Assembly: GCF_006575665.1 (NCBI RefSeq)
Contig: NZ_CP041253.1
Location: 253,501 to 317,500, forward strand
Source: Echinicola soli
GTDB taxonomy: Bacteria > Bacteroidota > Bacteroidia > Cytophagales > Cyclobacteriaceae
DNA length: 64,000 nucleotides
Direction: 5' to 3'
This document shows, in pieces, positions 49,360-58,521 of this stretch. Under the pieces are notes generated by a model. The model was given only the letters and a program-made list of their open reading frames with translations, was not told the origin of the DNA and did not search any database. A program made the translations under genes and the position numbers. How positions within the stretch are numbered: position 1 is the stretch's first letter; each line of letters starts with the position of its first letter.

Positions 49360-50666
49360 TGTCCTCATTCAGAGTAAAAGGGGGATTAAAACTCAAAGGC
49401 GAAATCACCCCGCAGGGTGCCAAAAACGAGGCACTCCAGATACTTTGCGCCGTGCTTCTTACAGAAGAAACTGTCCAAATCCATAAAATTCCCAACATCC
49501 GTGACGTCAATAAACTCATAGAACTATTGGCAGACATGGGGGTGGAAGTTTCCAAAACCGGTCCTGAAAGTTATCAGTTTAATGCCGCCAAGGTAGACCT
49601 CGACTATTTGGACACCGACAAATTTCTCACCAAAGCATCCTCCTTGCGTGGCTCTGTAATGCTCTTAGGGCCACTTTTGGCCAGGTTCGGCAAAGGAAAA
49701 ATCTCCAAACCCGGCGGTGATAAAATTGGCCGTAGAAGGTTGGACACTCACTTTGTAGGCTTCCAAAAGCTGGGCGCCAAATTCCATTACGACACCAAAA
49801 GGGAAATATATAATATCGACGGCCATAACCTGAAGGGTGTTTATATGCTTTTGGATGAAGCTTCCGTGACTGGTACAGCCAATATCGTGATGGCAGCAGT
49901 GATGGCAGAAGGCAAGACCAGCATCTATAATGCAGCTTGTGAACCTTATTTACAGCAGCTCTGTGATATGCTCAATCGTATGGGTGCAAAAATCACAGGT
50001 GTAGGCTCCAATCTGCTCCATATCGAAGGCGTCAAAAAGTTAGGAGGCACAGAACATACGTTGCTTCCAGATATGATTGAAATTGGCTCGTTCATTGGCC
50101 TTGCCGCCATGACCCAGTCCGAGATCACCATCAAGGATGCCCAAATCCCTCGTCTTGGAATCATCCCTGACACATTTAAACGAATGGGAATTAAGATGGA
50201 ATTCAAAGGAGACGACATCTATATCCCAGCGCAAAAGCACTATGAAATAGAAACATTCATCGATGGGTCAATCCTCACTGTAGCTGACGCTATCTGGCCC
50301 GGCTTTACGCCTGACCTCTTGAGCATCGTACTGGTTACTGCCACACAGGCAAAAGGCACCGTGCTTGTTCACCAAAAGATGTTTGAAAGCAGGTTATTCT
50401 TTGTGGATAAGCTCATTGATATGGGTGCCCAGATCATCCTGTGCGACCCCCATAGGGCCACCGTAATCGGATTGGACCGGAAATACCCGCTAAAAGGCAT
50501 CAGAATGACGTCCCCAGATATCAGGGCAGGGGTATCACTGCTCATTGCTGCGCTTTCAGCTGAAGGCCAATCCATTATTGATAATGTTGAACAAATCGAC
50601 AGAGGATACCAATATATTGATCAGCGACTCAATGCTTTGGGAGCAGATATTGTTCGCATAGATTAA
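49359..50666 (+). CDS. murA: UDP-N-acetylglucosamine 1-carboxyvinyltransferase (Asp variant)
   Basis: First committed step of peptidoglycan precursor synthesis: adds enolpyruvyl from PEP to UDP-GlcNAc. The 435-residue product begins MSSFRVKGGLKLKGEITPQGAKNEAL and has ASSLRGSVMLLGPLLARFGKGKISKPGGDKIGRRRLDTHF. In this loop the residue matching Cys115 of E. coli MurA, in PGGC, is Asp121 (PGGDKIG). This is the change that makes MurA insensitive to fosfomycin in other bacteria. The rest (GRWPTDLQ-like WPGFTPDLLSIVLVTATQAKG, RLFFVDKLIDMGAQ) is normal. Coupled to the DUF4290 gene upstream; a bidirectional terminator follows. Confidence 0.96.
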   Translation: MSSFRVKGGLKLKGEITPQGAKNEALQILCAVLLTEETVQIHKIPNIRDVNKLIELLADMGVEVSKTGPESYQFNAAKVDLDYLDTDKFLTKASSLRGSVMLLGPLLARFGKGKISKPGGDKIGRRRLDTHFVGFQKLGAKFHYDTKREIYNIDGHNLKGVYMLLDEASVTGTANIVMAAVMAEGKTSIYNAACEPYLQQLCDMLNRMGAKITGVGSNLLHIEGVKKLGGTEHTLLPDMIEIGSFIGLAAMTQSEITIKDAQIPRLGIIPDTFKRMGIKMEFKGDDIYIPAQKHYEIETFIDGSILTVADAIWPGFTPDLLSIVLVTATQAKGTVLVHQKMFESRLFFVDKLIDMGAQIILCDPHRATVIGLDRKYPLKGIRMTSPDIRAGVSLLIAALSAEGQSIIDNVEQIDRGYQYIDQRLNALGADIVRID

Positions 50667-50671
50667 AAAAA

Positions 50672-50707
50672 CGATAGCCGGTAGATGACACTACCGGCTA
50701 TTTTTCT
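50672..50707. terminator. Bidirectional terminator between murA and the convergent gene
   Basis: A perfect 11-bp stem ATAGCCGGTAG (50674-50684) / CTACCGGCTAT (50691-50701) with a 6-base loop has TTTTTCT after it on the plus strand and TTTTTTTAAT after it on the minus strand (via 50666-50672). It can serve murA and the convergent transglutaminase-like gene. Confidence 0.85.
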
Positions 50708-50721
50708 AAAAATAAAATAGG

Positions 50722-51546
50722 TTATCTCCCTGCTAATTTCTTTCCTTCCTCCTGAACAGCTGCGATGTATTCATACAAACTTGTTACACGCTCAGATGGG
50801 TAAATAGTCCTCGCTTTGGCCAATTGTTTATAAGTCATTTCGATGTCCCCCTCATTAAAATGGTGAACAGCATCATTATAGTATTGCAGCCCGGCTAATT
50901 CCCGCAAGGAGATGGAAGCATAAATCGTGTTTTCCTCCGTGAATTGGGAAGCCACACTTCCTAGCTCAGCTAGCTGTTTGGCCTTACCATTTGCCACCGC
51001 TGCGTTAAACACCGATATATATTGTTTTACAGCCTCTTGATCCTTAATAAATCCAGCCCGAGGCTCAGTACTCTCAAATACATAAGTTTTATCACCCTCT
51101 CCTTTTATAAGTAAAAAAACATGATAATCTGTTTCGATCACTTCATATTCAAAACCATACCGATCCAATAATAGACCATAAATAGCCGAACCACTTACAC
51201 AGTCATACACTCCGGTCTCTAAGGCATCATTAAAGGAGCTATGTTTCACATATTCTTTGAGCACATACTGGTGTGCTTTGTAAAAAACCTCCCCCAGAAA
51301 CCATTCTGTATACGCCTTCTTCTTGGATCGCTTGTCCAACTTCTCAATCAACCTATCAAGCTGTGCGGTTTCTACATTCTCGGAAGCATGTAGTGCCATC
51401 AACAAATCCATTGGTGCCGGATCGTCCAAAAACAACTGTTCTTCTGCCGAATTCTCAAACACGGAAGATTCCAGATCCCATCCCTGAGACATCGCATGGC
51501 AAATACCTACAAATAACACCACTACACAAAACATCAACCTTTTCAC
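50722..51546 (-). CDS. Exported transglutaminase-like domain protein (GTG start)
   Basis: A 274-residue protein with a signal peptide (MKRLMFCVVVLFVGICHAMSQG) and a region resembling transglutaminase-like cysteine peptidases: GVYDCVSGSAIYGLLLDRYG (candidate catalytic Cys about 115) followed by ETDYHVFLLI (candidate His) and YVFESTEP. The C-terminus (from about 205) is helical and reads like a TPR (YNDAVHHFNEGDIEMTYKQLAKARTIYPS). The GTG at 51544-51546 is preceded by a good GGAGG site, which favours it over the ATG four codons later. It is convergent with murA and divergent from the coiled-coil gene. The family assignment is by motif only. Confidence 0.65.
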   Translation of the reverse strand: MKRLMFCVVVLFVGICHAMSQGWDLESSVFENSAEEQLFLDDPAPMDLLMALHASENVETAQLDRLIEKLDKRSKKKAYTEWFLGEVFYKAHQYVLKEYVKHSSFNDALETGVYDCVSGSAIYGLLLDRYGFEYEVIETDYHVFLLIKGEGDKTYVFESTEPRAGFIKDQEAVKQYISVFNAAVANGKAKQLAELGSVASQFTEENTIYASISLRELAGLQYYNDAVHHFNEGDIEMTYKQLAKARTIYPSERVTSLYEYIAAVQEEGKKLAGR

Positions 51547-51987
51547 CTTCCCTCCTTTCTTTGTTAAGTTAATATTACTAAAATTAACAATTTGATAATA
51601 TTAGAGCAATACTAATGCCGCTTTTAACATATTAAGTTTTTTAAGTAGCTGGATTTAAATCAATTACATATTTTCCAAATATTAACAAACCTGATCCAAA
51701 TAAGATATATTGGCTCTATATAGAATCAACATTTTATTCGGCTATTTACCATTTTCAAGCAATCTAAGAATACCAAGATCTTTTCATTACCTCAGCAGAT
51801 TTGCTTCAGCATCACTTAAAAGAGGATTTCGAGGAAAGCACAGTCATTTATACTACAACTATCTTGATTAAAAGCATAAAATTTGTGTATATTACCTACT
51901 GGATTGTAGACAACCAGCTATTAGATTACAACAATTCTGACTACCCATATATCAAAAGTTGTCCTTTACGATCAAAAAGAAACTACT
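51547..51987. other. 441-base gene-free region between two divergent exported-protein genes
   Basis: AT-rich; no gene, no strong palindrome and no convincing TTG-N19-TAnnTTTG promoter was seen. It presumably carries the promoters of the two divergent genes. Confidence 0.5.
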
Positions 51988-52830
51988 ATGAAAACAGACA
52001 TTTACTCTTTATTGCTATGCCTATTATTTTTTGTGGCAATTGGCACCACTGTTTATGCTCAAGAAATGCCCTCAAAGAAAAAAGACCTCGAAGCTGCCTA
52101 TATGACACACGCGGCTGAGATTTCCTCATTAAAGGAGAAAAACAGTGAGCTGGAAACCAACGTATCCAAACTTGAAGCAGACGTAAGAAAACTCGGCTAT
52201 GAGAAAGAAGGGCTTATAGAAGACCTTAACGCACTGGACAACCAGTTAATGGAATTAAAAAAGAGCGAAGCCTCCCTTAAAGCTGATCTTACCGAAACCC
52301 AAAACGAACTGGAGATCAACAAGGGAATCAATATGCAGCTCAAGTCGATGCTATCCACCCTAACAGCAGCCCAGCAAACTACTGGAGAACACAATTCCTC
52401 ACAAGTGACGCTTGTCAGCAATGGCACTGAGTCCCCATATTATCTTGGCAGCTTCATCGGCACAGCACCCGAATCGGTGATAAAGGATGAAAATGGGAAA
52501 GACATGGTCATCAGTGGCCAAAAAATAAAAACACCACCTATCGCACACACCTTTACTTTTACACCTGACCAAAAAGTACGACTGGAGCAAGTCAATGAGA
52601 ACGACCAATCGGTCAAACAGCTATCAGGTACGTATCAGATCACAAAAGATGATGCACAAAGCTATGAAATCATCTGCTCAGTAAATGACGGCTCTGACAT
52701 CACCCTTACCTATGCGATCACCATAGACAAAGCCAGCCAAAAAACCATGTGCTCACTGACCAACCAACCCCCGTTTGAATTACTAAAAAACATACTGATG
52801 GATAATATCGGGCAGGTCAAAACCGAATAA
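51988..52830 (+). CDS. Exported coiled-coil protein of unknown function
   Basis: A 280-residue protein with a signal peptide (MKTDIYSLLLCLLFFVAIGTTVYAQ) and a heptad-rich coiled coil from about residue 30 to 130 (ISSLKEKNSELETNVSKLEADVRKL; LMELKKSEASLKADLTETQNEL). The C-terminal half is beta-rich and hydrophilic (SPYYLGSFIGTAPESVIKDENGKDM, HTFTFTPDQKVRLEQVNENDQ) and matches no family I recognise. It is probably periplasmic. The gene stands alone; a bidirectional terminator separates it from dnaN. Confidence 0.7.
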   Translation: MKTDIYSLLLCLLFFVAIGTTVYAQEMPSKKKDLEAAYMTHAAEISSLKEKNSELETNVSKLEADVRKLGYEKEGLIEDLNALDNQLMELKKSEASLKADLTETQNELEINKGINMQLKSMLSTLTAAQQTTGEHNSSQVTLVSNGTESPYYLGSFIGTAPESVIKDENGKDMVISGQKIKTPPIAHTFTFTPDQKVRLEQVNENDQSVKQLSGTYQITKDDAQSYEIICSVNDGSDITLTYAITIDKASQKTMCSLTNQPPFELLKNILMDNIGQVKTE

Positions 52831-52835
52831 GCATA

Positions 52836-52878
52836 AAAAAGCCACGAGCTGAAAAACAGTCGTGGCCTTTTTATTTTT
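52836..52878. terminator. Bidirectional terminator between the coiled-coil gene and dnaN
   Basis: A 7-bp stem GCCACGA (52841-52847) / TCGTGGC (52860-52866) is flanked by AAAAAA on the left and CTTTTTATTTTTTTT on the right, so it can end transcription from both convergent genes. Confidence 0.8.
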
Positions 52879-52892
52879 TTTTATCGAATTCC

Positions 52893-54017
52893 TTATACGT
52901 AATTGTTCAGCATTACCGGCATTACTAGCATCAGGATATCTTCATTTTCGCCTTTATCGCTTGGCACAATAAGACCGGCACGGTTTGGCGCGCTAAATTT
53001 CAGCGTCACTTGCTTGGAGCTGATATTATTCAGCATCTCTACCAAAAATTTTGCATTGAAGCCGATTTCGATATCCTCGCCATCATGCTCACAGGACAGT
53101 CTTTCATTTGCCTCATTAGAGAAATCAAGGTCCTCAGCTGAAATTTGCAGTTCACTTCCTGTTAATTTCAACCTCACCTGATGTGTTGTCTTATTGGCAT
53201 AAATGGCGATCCTCCTCAAAGAGCTCAAAAACTCCACTCGGTCGATGGTCATGTCGTTTTCATTATCCACCGGAATGACATTTTCATAATCCGGATATCG
53301 CTCATCCACCAAGCGGCAAATCATCTGGATGTTGCCAAATTTGAAATAAGCATTGGAGTTATTGAACTCTACGGTTACAGGTACATTTTCAGAAGGAAGT
53401 GTAGACTTCAGCAAGTTAAGTGCCTTTCTAGGCACAATAATGCTGGCTGCCTCTGGAGCTGCGATATCCACTCTTCGATAACGAATCAATCGGTGGCCGT
53501 CAGTCGCTACAAATGTTGTATTTGTATTGCTCAAATTCACATAAACACCTGTCATTGCCGGCCTAAGCTCGTCATTGCTTGTCGCAAAGATAGTGTTATT
53601 GATCGCGCTGCTCAGCACATCGGTAGACATGTCCACTGCAGTGGCATTGCTCACAGAAGGGATTTTAGGGAAATCAGTAGCATTCTCTCCTGCCAACTTG
53701 TAGCGCCCGTTGTCAGAACTGATCTCCACACTATAGGTGTCATGGTCAATACTAAAAGTCACCGGCTGCTCAGGTAAATTCTTCAGGGTCTCCATCAGAA
53801 TTCTGGCGGGCACCGCTATATTTCCGTCTTCCTTGGCCTCCACGTCAATTTCTGTCATCATCGAAGTCTGAAGGTCGGATGCCGTTATGGTCAACTTCCC
53901 TTCTTTTATTTCAAAAAGGAAATTCTCAAGTATCGGCACTACCGGATTGGTGGTCACCACTCCATTGATTCCCGAAAGTTGCTTCAAAAGAGCTGAAGAA
54001 GAAACAATAAATTTCAT
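52893..54017 (-). CDS. dnaN: DNA polymerase III subunit beta (sliding clamp)
   Basis: Ring-shaped processivity factor for DNA polymerase III. The 374-residue product begins MKFIVSSSALLKQLSGINGVVTTNPVVPILENFLF and shows the three-domain clamp pattern, with LRPAMTGVYVNLSNTNTTFVATDGHRLIRY and the C-terminal hydrophobic-cleft region ending LMPVMLNNYV. It is not beside dnaA, recF or gyrB, so no replication origin is implied here. 293 gene-free bases lie upstream. Confidence 0.97.
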   Translation of the reverse strand: MKFIVSSSALLKQLSGINGVVTTNPVVPILENFLFEIKEGKLTITASDLQTSMMTEIDVEAKEDGNIAVPARILMETLKNLPEQPVTFSIDHDTYSVEISSDNGRYKLAGENATDFPKIPSVSNATAVDMSTDVLSSAINNTIFATSNDELRPAMTGVYVNLSNTNTTFVATDGHRLIRYRRVDIAAPEAASIIVPRKALNLLKSTLPSENVPVTVEFNNSNAYFKFGNIQMICRLVDERYPDYENVIPVDNENDMTIDRVEFLSSLRRIAIYANKTTHQVRLKLTGSELQISAEDLDFSNEANERLSCEHDGEDIEIGFNAKFLVEMLNNISSKQVTLKFSAPNRAGLIVPSDKGENEDILMLVMPVMLNNYV

Positions 54018-54310
54018 GCGAATATGATTTAGTTATCCAAGGTCAGAGCCAGAATTGATGTAAGTAAGTTCTAAAAAACCAACAAATCCCAACACTCTAA
54101 CCCGAGGCTTATATTTCAATTAGTTTTCAACAGGGTAAATTTATAAATAAAATTAGAAAAGCAGGTACCTATAGCCAATTTCTACCTAAAAAATATTCTT
54201 TGCTCCGCAACAAAGACTTTTAGTTGCCCACCCTAGATAAGTCCATTCACACAAACCTTAACCTCCTACCTTTAACATACCATTTATCATCACCCTGCAG
54301 CCATACCAGT

Positions 54311-56026
54311 TTATCGCCGCACGGCATATTTTCGTCTTCGCAAATACACCTTGATCAAACCAATGACAAGGACCACCCCTACAGGAAGCGCTACATTGAT
54401 AAATTGCCACATCGTTTTTTCGGACTGGACACGCTTTTTATCAAGTGGACGGATTTTAAGTTCCTTACTTCTGGTGGCCATGATACCATCCGGATCCACC
54501 AGGTATTTCATCATATTTTGCAGCAACTCGCGATTGGCAAAATTCACTTCTGAATTCGGATCAACTCCCAGTGGCAGCGGGTCGCCCGAAGGAGCATCAT
54601 GTAGCCCCTGCAACCAATCACCATCGCCCGTCACGATAAGTGCTCCTCCAGTGGAGTTTTCTCTAAAATCCGGATCATCCTCAAAGGCCTTGGGCAAAAA
54701 CCGATCTTTATACACCGAAGAAAATGTCCCTTCCAGCAAGTACGCCAAGGGAAGGTGGCTTTGGTCAAAAAGGGAAATCGCCGGCTCCTGGGACATATCC
54801 TCAAATGCCACCCTCACAGGCTGTGGCATTTTTCTGCTGTATTGCCCACTAAAAATCAACGGCGTCTTCTCCACTCCGGTAGCCTTCACTGTATCCAATG
54901 AACTCACCATCCTAAACATTACCTGATCAAAGCCTTTGACAATCACGTGATCACTCATGGTATTGGCCACGACATAAAATGGCCAGGGAAGTGGGACGAT
55001 TTGTGATTGATTGCCAAACTCGCCTGCTACCACAGGGTAATAACCAAAGTTCATGTCCTGGATAAGATCCTTGTTTATGCGTACCCCATACTTATACAGC
55101 ATCCGATCTAGCCCTGTTTCAAAGCCTACCGCCACGGTTCCTTCCCCTCCCGCCTTCTCCATGTCCACTGCCAACGGGTCAATTCCAAGCAACAGCTTCC
55201 CGCCCCGCATTAAATATTGATCCAGAAGGTAAACTTCCCGCTCCGAATAGGCATCCCGGGGGCCTGCCACAATAACCGCATCAAAGCTAAGCAGGTCCTC
55301 CACAGACTTGGCCTGCTGAAGGGGGACTTTGTACACCTCATAGTCCTCTGAAAGCGCCTCCACTATCCCAAAGCCCTGATCATCCTGCAGCTCTCCGTGA
55401 TTGGTAATCATCGCCACTGCACGCTTTTCCCTACTCGTCAATTTACGAATCATGTTGATCAGCTCGTATTCCAAATTCTCAACGGACAGGTTGAGGGTCT
55501 GGTCTGGTGACATACCTCTGTTTCCTTTTAAGAGAAGCCCACCTGTTTCATGGGTAGCATTCCGAATGATCACTCCTGGAAAAATCAACCGTGAGGTCTG
55601 GGTACCGTTTTCTGTGGCAAACAGATTGGTAGGGTTAATACCAAATTCGGAAAGGTAAATGATATACTCTTCCTTTTCCTTATTGCTTTCAATCCCCATC
55701 GGGTCAAAATACCTTGAAGAGATAGGTGCTCCACTGTAGGCATTAAACGTTTCGAGGGTAGCTTTGATATTCTGCTGGAACCTTCTCATTCCTCCTGGCA
55801 GCTTTCCTGAAAGCAAAATATCCACTTCCAGGGGCTCTTCTACCGCCTCTAAAATCTCCTTGGTAGAAGCGTGCAACGAATAGCGCTTTTCCTCGGTCAA
55901 GTCAATTCTATATCGGGCAAATTTGCTCAGCAAAAAGATTGTCATCAACAGAACTCCTAACAAAACGATTCCCATAACCAACCGCTTTCTCTTTTTCTGA
56001 CGAATATCTACCGACTGCTGCTTCAT
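54311..56026 (-). CDS. gldG: Gliding motility-associated ABC transporter substrate-binding protein GldG
   Basis: Third component of the GldAFG ABC transporter, needed for gliding in Flavobacterium johnsoniae. The 571-residue product has an N-terminal basic segment and transmembrane helix (LVMGIVLLGVLLMTIFLLSKF, about 18-38), an ABC_transp_aux-type periplasmic domain (DILLSGKLPGGMRRFQ; MITNHGELQDDQGFGIVEALSEDYEVYKVPL; LLGIDPLAVDMEK) and a C-terminal helix (INVALPVGVVLVIGLIKVYLRRRK). The ATG at 56024-56026 overlaps the gldF stop as ATGA; a longer frame inside gldF is less likely. Confidence 0.92.
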   Translation of the reverse strand: MKQQSVDIRQKKRKRLVMGIVLLGVLLMTIFLLSKFARYRIDLTEEKRYSLHASTKEILEAVEEPLEVDILLSGKLPGGMRRFQQNIKATLETFNAYSGAPISSRYFDPMGIESNKEKEEYIIYLSEFGINPTNLFATENGTQTSRLIFPGVIIRNATHETGGLLLKGNRGMSPDQTLNLSVENLEYELINMIRKLTSREKRAVAMITNHGELQDDQGFGIVEALSEDYEVYKVPLQQAKSVEDLLSFDAVIVAGPRDAYSEREVYLLDQYLMRGGKLLLGIDPLAVDMEKAGGEGTVAVGFETGLDRMLYKYGVRINKDLIQDMNFGYYPVVAGEFGNQSQIVPLPWPFYVVANTMSDHVIVKGFDQVMFRMVSSLDTVKATGVEKTPLIFSGQYSRKMPQPVRVAFEDMSQEPAISLFDQSHLPLAYLLEGTFSSVYKDRFLPKAFEDDPDFRENSTGGALIVTGDGDWLQGLHDAPSGDPLPLGVDPNSEVNFANRELLQNMMKYLVDPDGIMATRSKELKIRPLDKKRVQSEKTMWQFINVALPVGVVLVIGLIKVYLRRRKYAVRR

Positions 56027-56745
56027 CTTTTTCTGATCAATAAGGTGGTAACTATGATCAGAGAGATGATCCATCCCAAAAAATAATATACATCACCGCT
56101 GGCAATCACCCCACGACTCATGCTTTCGTAATGGTAACCCAGACTAAGGTCTTCCACTAACAGCACCAAACTACTCGTGGAAAGCATATCTGCCAGTGCC
56201 GTAAAACCGAAATAAAGCACAAAACTCAAAAATGCACCGATCACAAATGCTGTGATCTGATTATCTGTCAATGCAGAACTGAAGAGCCCTATCGCTGCAA
56301 AGACAGCACCTATCAACAACATCCCCAAAAAAGACCCCAAAAATCCGGCAGTATCGATATTCCCGACTGGTGCCCCTAACTGGTAAATACTGAAATAATA
56401 CAACCAAGTGGGCAACACCGCCAATATGACAACCATCACTGCAGCAATGTATTTGGAAAGTACAATTTGATGGGGCTTTAGCGGAGCGGTCATCAGCAAT
56501 TCCCACGTGCCGTTTTTCTTTTCCTCTGCTATCATCCTCATGGTGATGGCAGGAACCATAAAAACAAACACATACGGTGTATACACAAACAACGCCTCTA
56601 AGTCAGCAAAGCCGTACGCTAACACACTCGTCTCAGGAAACACCCATACCAACAGCCCCAAAGCAACTAAGAATATCGAAATAATCAAGTAGCCTGTGAG
56701 GTGATTAAAAAAAGCATTGAATTCTTTATAAACTAAACTGATCAT
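56023..56745 (-). CDS. gldF: Gliding motility-associated ABC transporter permease GldF
   Basis: Membrane permease of the GldAFG transporter. The 240-residue product is largely hydrophobic with about six membrane segments (LTGYLIISIFLVALGLLVWVF; TPYVFVFMVPAITMRMIAEEKKNGTWELLMTAPL; IAAVMVVILAVLPTWLYYF; ending WIISLIIVTTLLIRKR). The MIAEEKKNGTWELLMTAP motif is characteristic of ABC-2 permeases. Its ATG overlaps the gldA stop (ATGA) and its stop overlaps the gldG start (ATGA), so the three are translationally coupled. Confidence 0.94.
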   Translation of the reverse strand: MISLVYKEFNAFFNHLTGYLIISIFLVALGLLVWVFPETSVLAYGFADLEALFVYTPYVFVFMVPAITMRMIAEEKKNGTWELLMTAPLKPHQIVLSKYIAAVMVVILAVLPTWLYYFSIYQLGAPVGNIDTAGFLGSFLGMLLIGAVFAAIGLFSSALTDNQITAFVIGAFLSFVLYFGFTALADMLSTSSLVLLVEDLSLGYHYESMSRGVIASGDVYYFLGWIISLIIVTTLLIRKR

Positions 56746-57659
56746 TCCTTGGTGCTGGTTAACTGACGAAATATGGATTCCAGGTTTCGCTGCTCTTGAC
56801 GGAGACTGAGCAGCGACAGGGACTTTTCACTGACCAGCTCCATGATCTCCTTTCTCAAGACGGATACATCAGCTGCCTTAAGCTGAAAATAACCATCTCC
56901 CAAAACGCGCAATTTATCAAGTCCCTGCATCGCTGCAAACCACTCTTCTTTTAGTCTTTCTTGTGTTTCCAGGTACAACACCGTCTCTGCTTCATCTGAC
57001 TTCAAGTTTGCCAACAAGTCTTGTGCCACCACCTTTCCCTGATGGATGATGACCACTTTCTCGCACAGTGCTTCCACTTCCTGCATCACATGGGTACTGA
57101 GAATGAGGGTCTTTTCCTTACTGATCGACATGATCAGCTTACGGATATCCACCAGTTGGTTTGGGTCCAGACCTGAGGTAGGTTCATCCAGGACAATCAC
57201 TTCAGGATCATGGACCAGGGCTTTTGCCAGACCTACACGTTGCCTGTAACCCTTTGATAGTGCTCCTATCTTTTTATGCTGTTCGCCACCAAGCCCGCAG
57301 GCTTCTATCACCCCGTCAATACGGGAGGCTGCCTTGCGTCCTTTGAGTTGGTAAAGCCCTGCCACAAAAGACAAAAACTCCCTCACATACATTTCCAAGT
57401 ACAATGGATTGTGCTCTGGTAGGTAACCAATCATCTTGCTGGCCTCATGCGGATGGTCAATGACAGAAACACCATTTACGAGAACATCCCCTTCGTCAGG
57501 AAGAAGGTAGCCGGCAGCAATTTTCATGGCCGTGGACTTGCCTGCCCCATTTGGACCCAAAAACCCCAGCACCTGACCTTTCTCGGCAGTAAAGTTCACT
57601 CCGTCCAAGGCCTTTTGTTGGCCATAATATTTGCTCAGCTCCTTTACTTCCAAAGCCAT
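56742..57659 (-). CDS. gldA: Gliding motility-associated ABC transporter ATP-binding protein GldA
   Basis: ATPase subunit of the GldAFG transporter. The 305-residue product has Walker A FLGPNGAGKSTAMK (about 33-46), the Q-loop MIGYLPEHNPLY, the signature LSKGYRQRVGLA, Walker B VIVLDEPTSGLDP and the H-loop ILSTHVMQEVE, with the C-terminal extension of the NatA-like group ending in LRQEQRNLESIFRQLTS. It directly follows the SDR gene with a single base between them and overlaps gldF by ATGA. Confidence 0.93.
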   Translation of the reverse strand: MALEVKELSKYYGQQKALDGVNFTAEKGQVLGFLGPNGAGKSTAMKIAAGYLLPDEGDVLVNGVSVIDHPHEASKMIGYLPEHNPLYLEMYVREFLSFVAGLYQLKGRKAASRIDGVIEACGLGGEQHKKIGALSKGYRQRVGLAKALVHDPEVIVLDEPTSGLDPNQLVDIRKLIMSISKEKTLILSTHVMQEVEALCEKVVIIHQGKVVAQDLLANLKSDEAETVLYLETQERLKEEWFAAMQGLDKLRVLGDGYFQLKAADVSVLRKEIMELVSEKSLSLLSLRQEQRNLESIFRQLTSTKE

Positions 57660-57660
57660 G

Positions 57661-58359
57661 TCATTGCTTTCCTTTTGGTCGTAGCGGCCTGCATTCTACA
57701 TCTGCTATGAAATAATTGGGATGTGTCTGTAATGTCTGCACCATGGTCGTGGCCACATCCTCTGCCCTCATCATATTTTCATGGGCATCCATTCCTTCGA
57801 TATCATCAAAAAAATGGGTGCGTACAGAACCCGGATAGATCGTGGACACCTTAATGCCATATTCCCTCAATTCCATATACAAGGCATGTGAAATCCCTTT
57901 TACGGCATGTTTGGTACCGCAGTATCCTGCCATGTTGGCGACGCCATTCAGTCCTGCAATGGAAGCCACGTTGAGAATATGACCTTCATCCTGTTTTTTC
58001 ATATTGGGCACCACCTTGCGGGTTACATAAAAGATTCCATGGACATTCACATCAAACATCCCTTTCCAATCTTCTATATCCATTTCATCGATTTTTCCCA
58101 CCTTGCCAAATCCAGCATTGTTTATCAAAATCCTGATATCTTCTCCTAGCACCTTTACCGTTTCATGATAAGCGCTATCTACTGCGGAAGCATCTGACAC
58201 GTCACACGAAAAGAAGTAAAATCGTTCATGTTCCAATGGAGGACTGTTTCTTCCCCAACCAGCCACGGTCACCCCGCTATCCAATAGCTGGCGGGCCACT
58301 TCTAGCCCTATCCCCTTGCTTACCCCTGTAACAATTGCTGTTTTCCCTTCTAATATCAT
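57661..58359 (-). CDS. Short-chain dehydrogenase/reductase
   Basis: NAD(P)-dependent oxidoreductase of the classical SDR type; substrate unknown. The 232-residue product has the cofactor motif TGVSKGIG (11-18), NNAGFG (80-85) and the catalytic Ser133, Tyr146 and Lys150 (VASIAGLNG, YCGTK). The ATG at 58357-58359 (MILEGKTAIVTG) was chosen; upstream codons give no SDR sequence. It is the first gene of a unit with gldA-gldF-gldG, from which it is separated by one base. A link to gliding is not known; it may simply share the promoter. Confidence 0.92.
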   Translation of the reverse strand: MILEGKTAIVTGVSKGIGLEVARQLLDSGVTVAGWGRNSPPLEHERFYFFSCDVSDASAVDSAYHETVKVLGEDIRILINNAGFGKVGKIDEMDIEDWKGMFDVNVHGIFYVTRKVVPNMKKQDEGHILNVASIAGLNGVANMAGYCGTKHAVKGISHALYMELREYGIKVSTIYPGSVRTHFFDDIEGMDAHENMMRAEDVATTMVQTLQTHPNYFIADVECRPLRPKGKQ

Positions 58360-58521
58360 GATTTGGTGAATTTGTGCGGTTATGTGCAAAATCACCCCAA
58401 ATTGTCCCTTTTTTTGGAGTTATAAAACATTTCAAACTAAAAACTTATTAAAAGTTCCTAACAGCTTATTTTTATCCCTTGGATCTTTTCTTAAATTGAG
58501 TAACAAGCAACCCTTATTGAT

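Noticed and set aside
52893..54310. Replication origin near dnaN
   Set aside because: No dnaA, recF or gyrB neighbour and no DnaA-box cluster was noticed.
56027..56074. Upstream extension of gldG
   Set aside because: It lies inside gldF; the ATGA overlap at 56023-56026 gives a coupled start.
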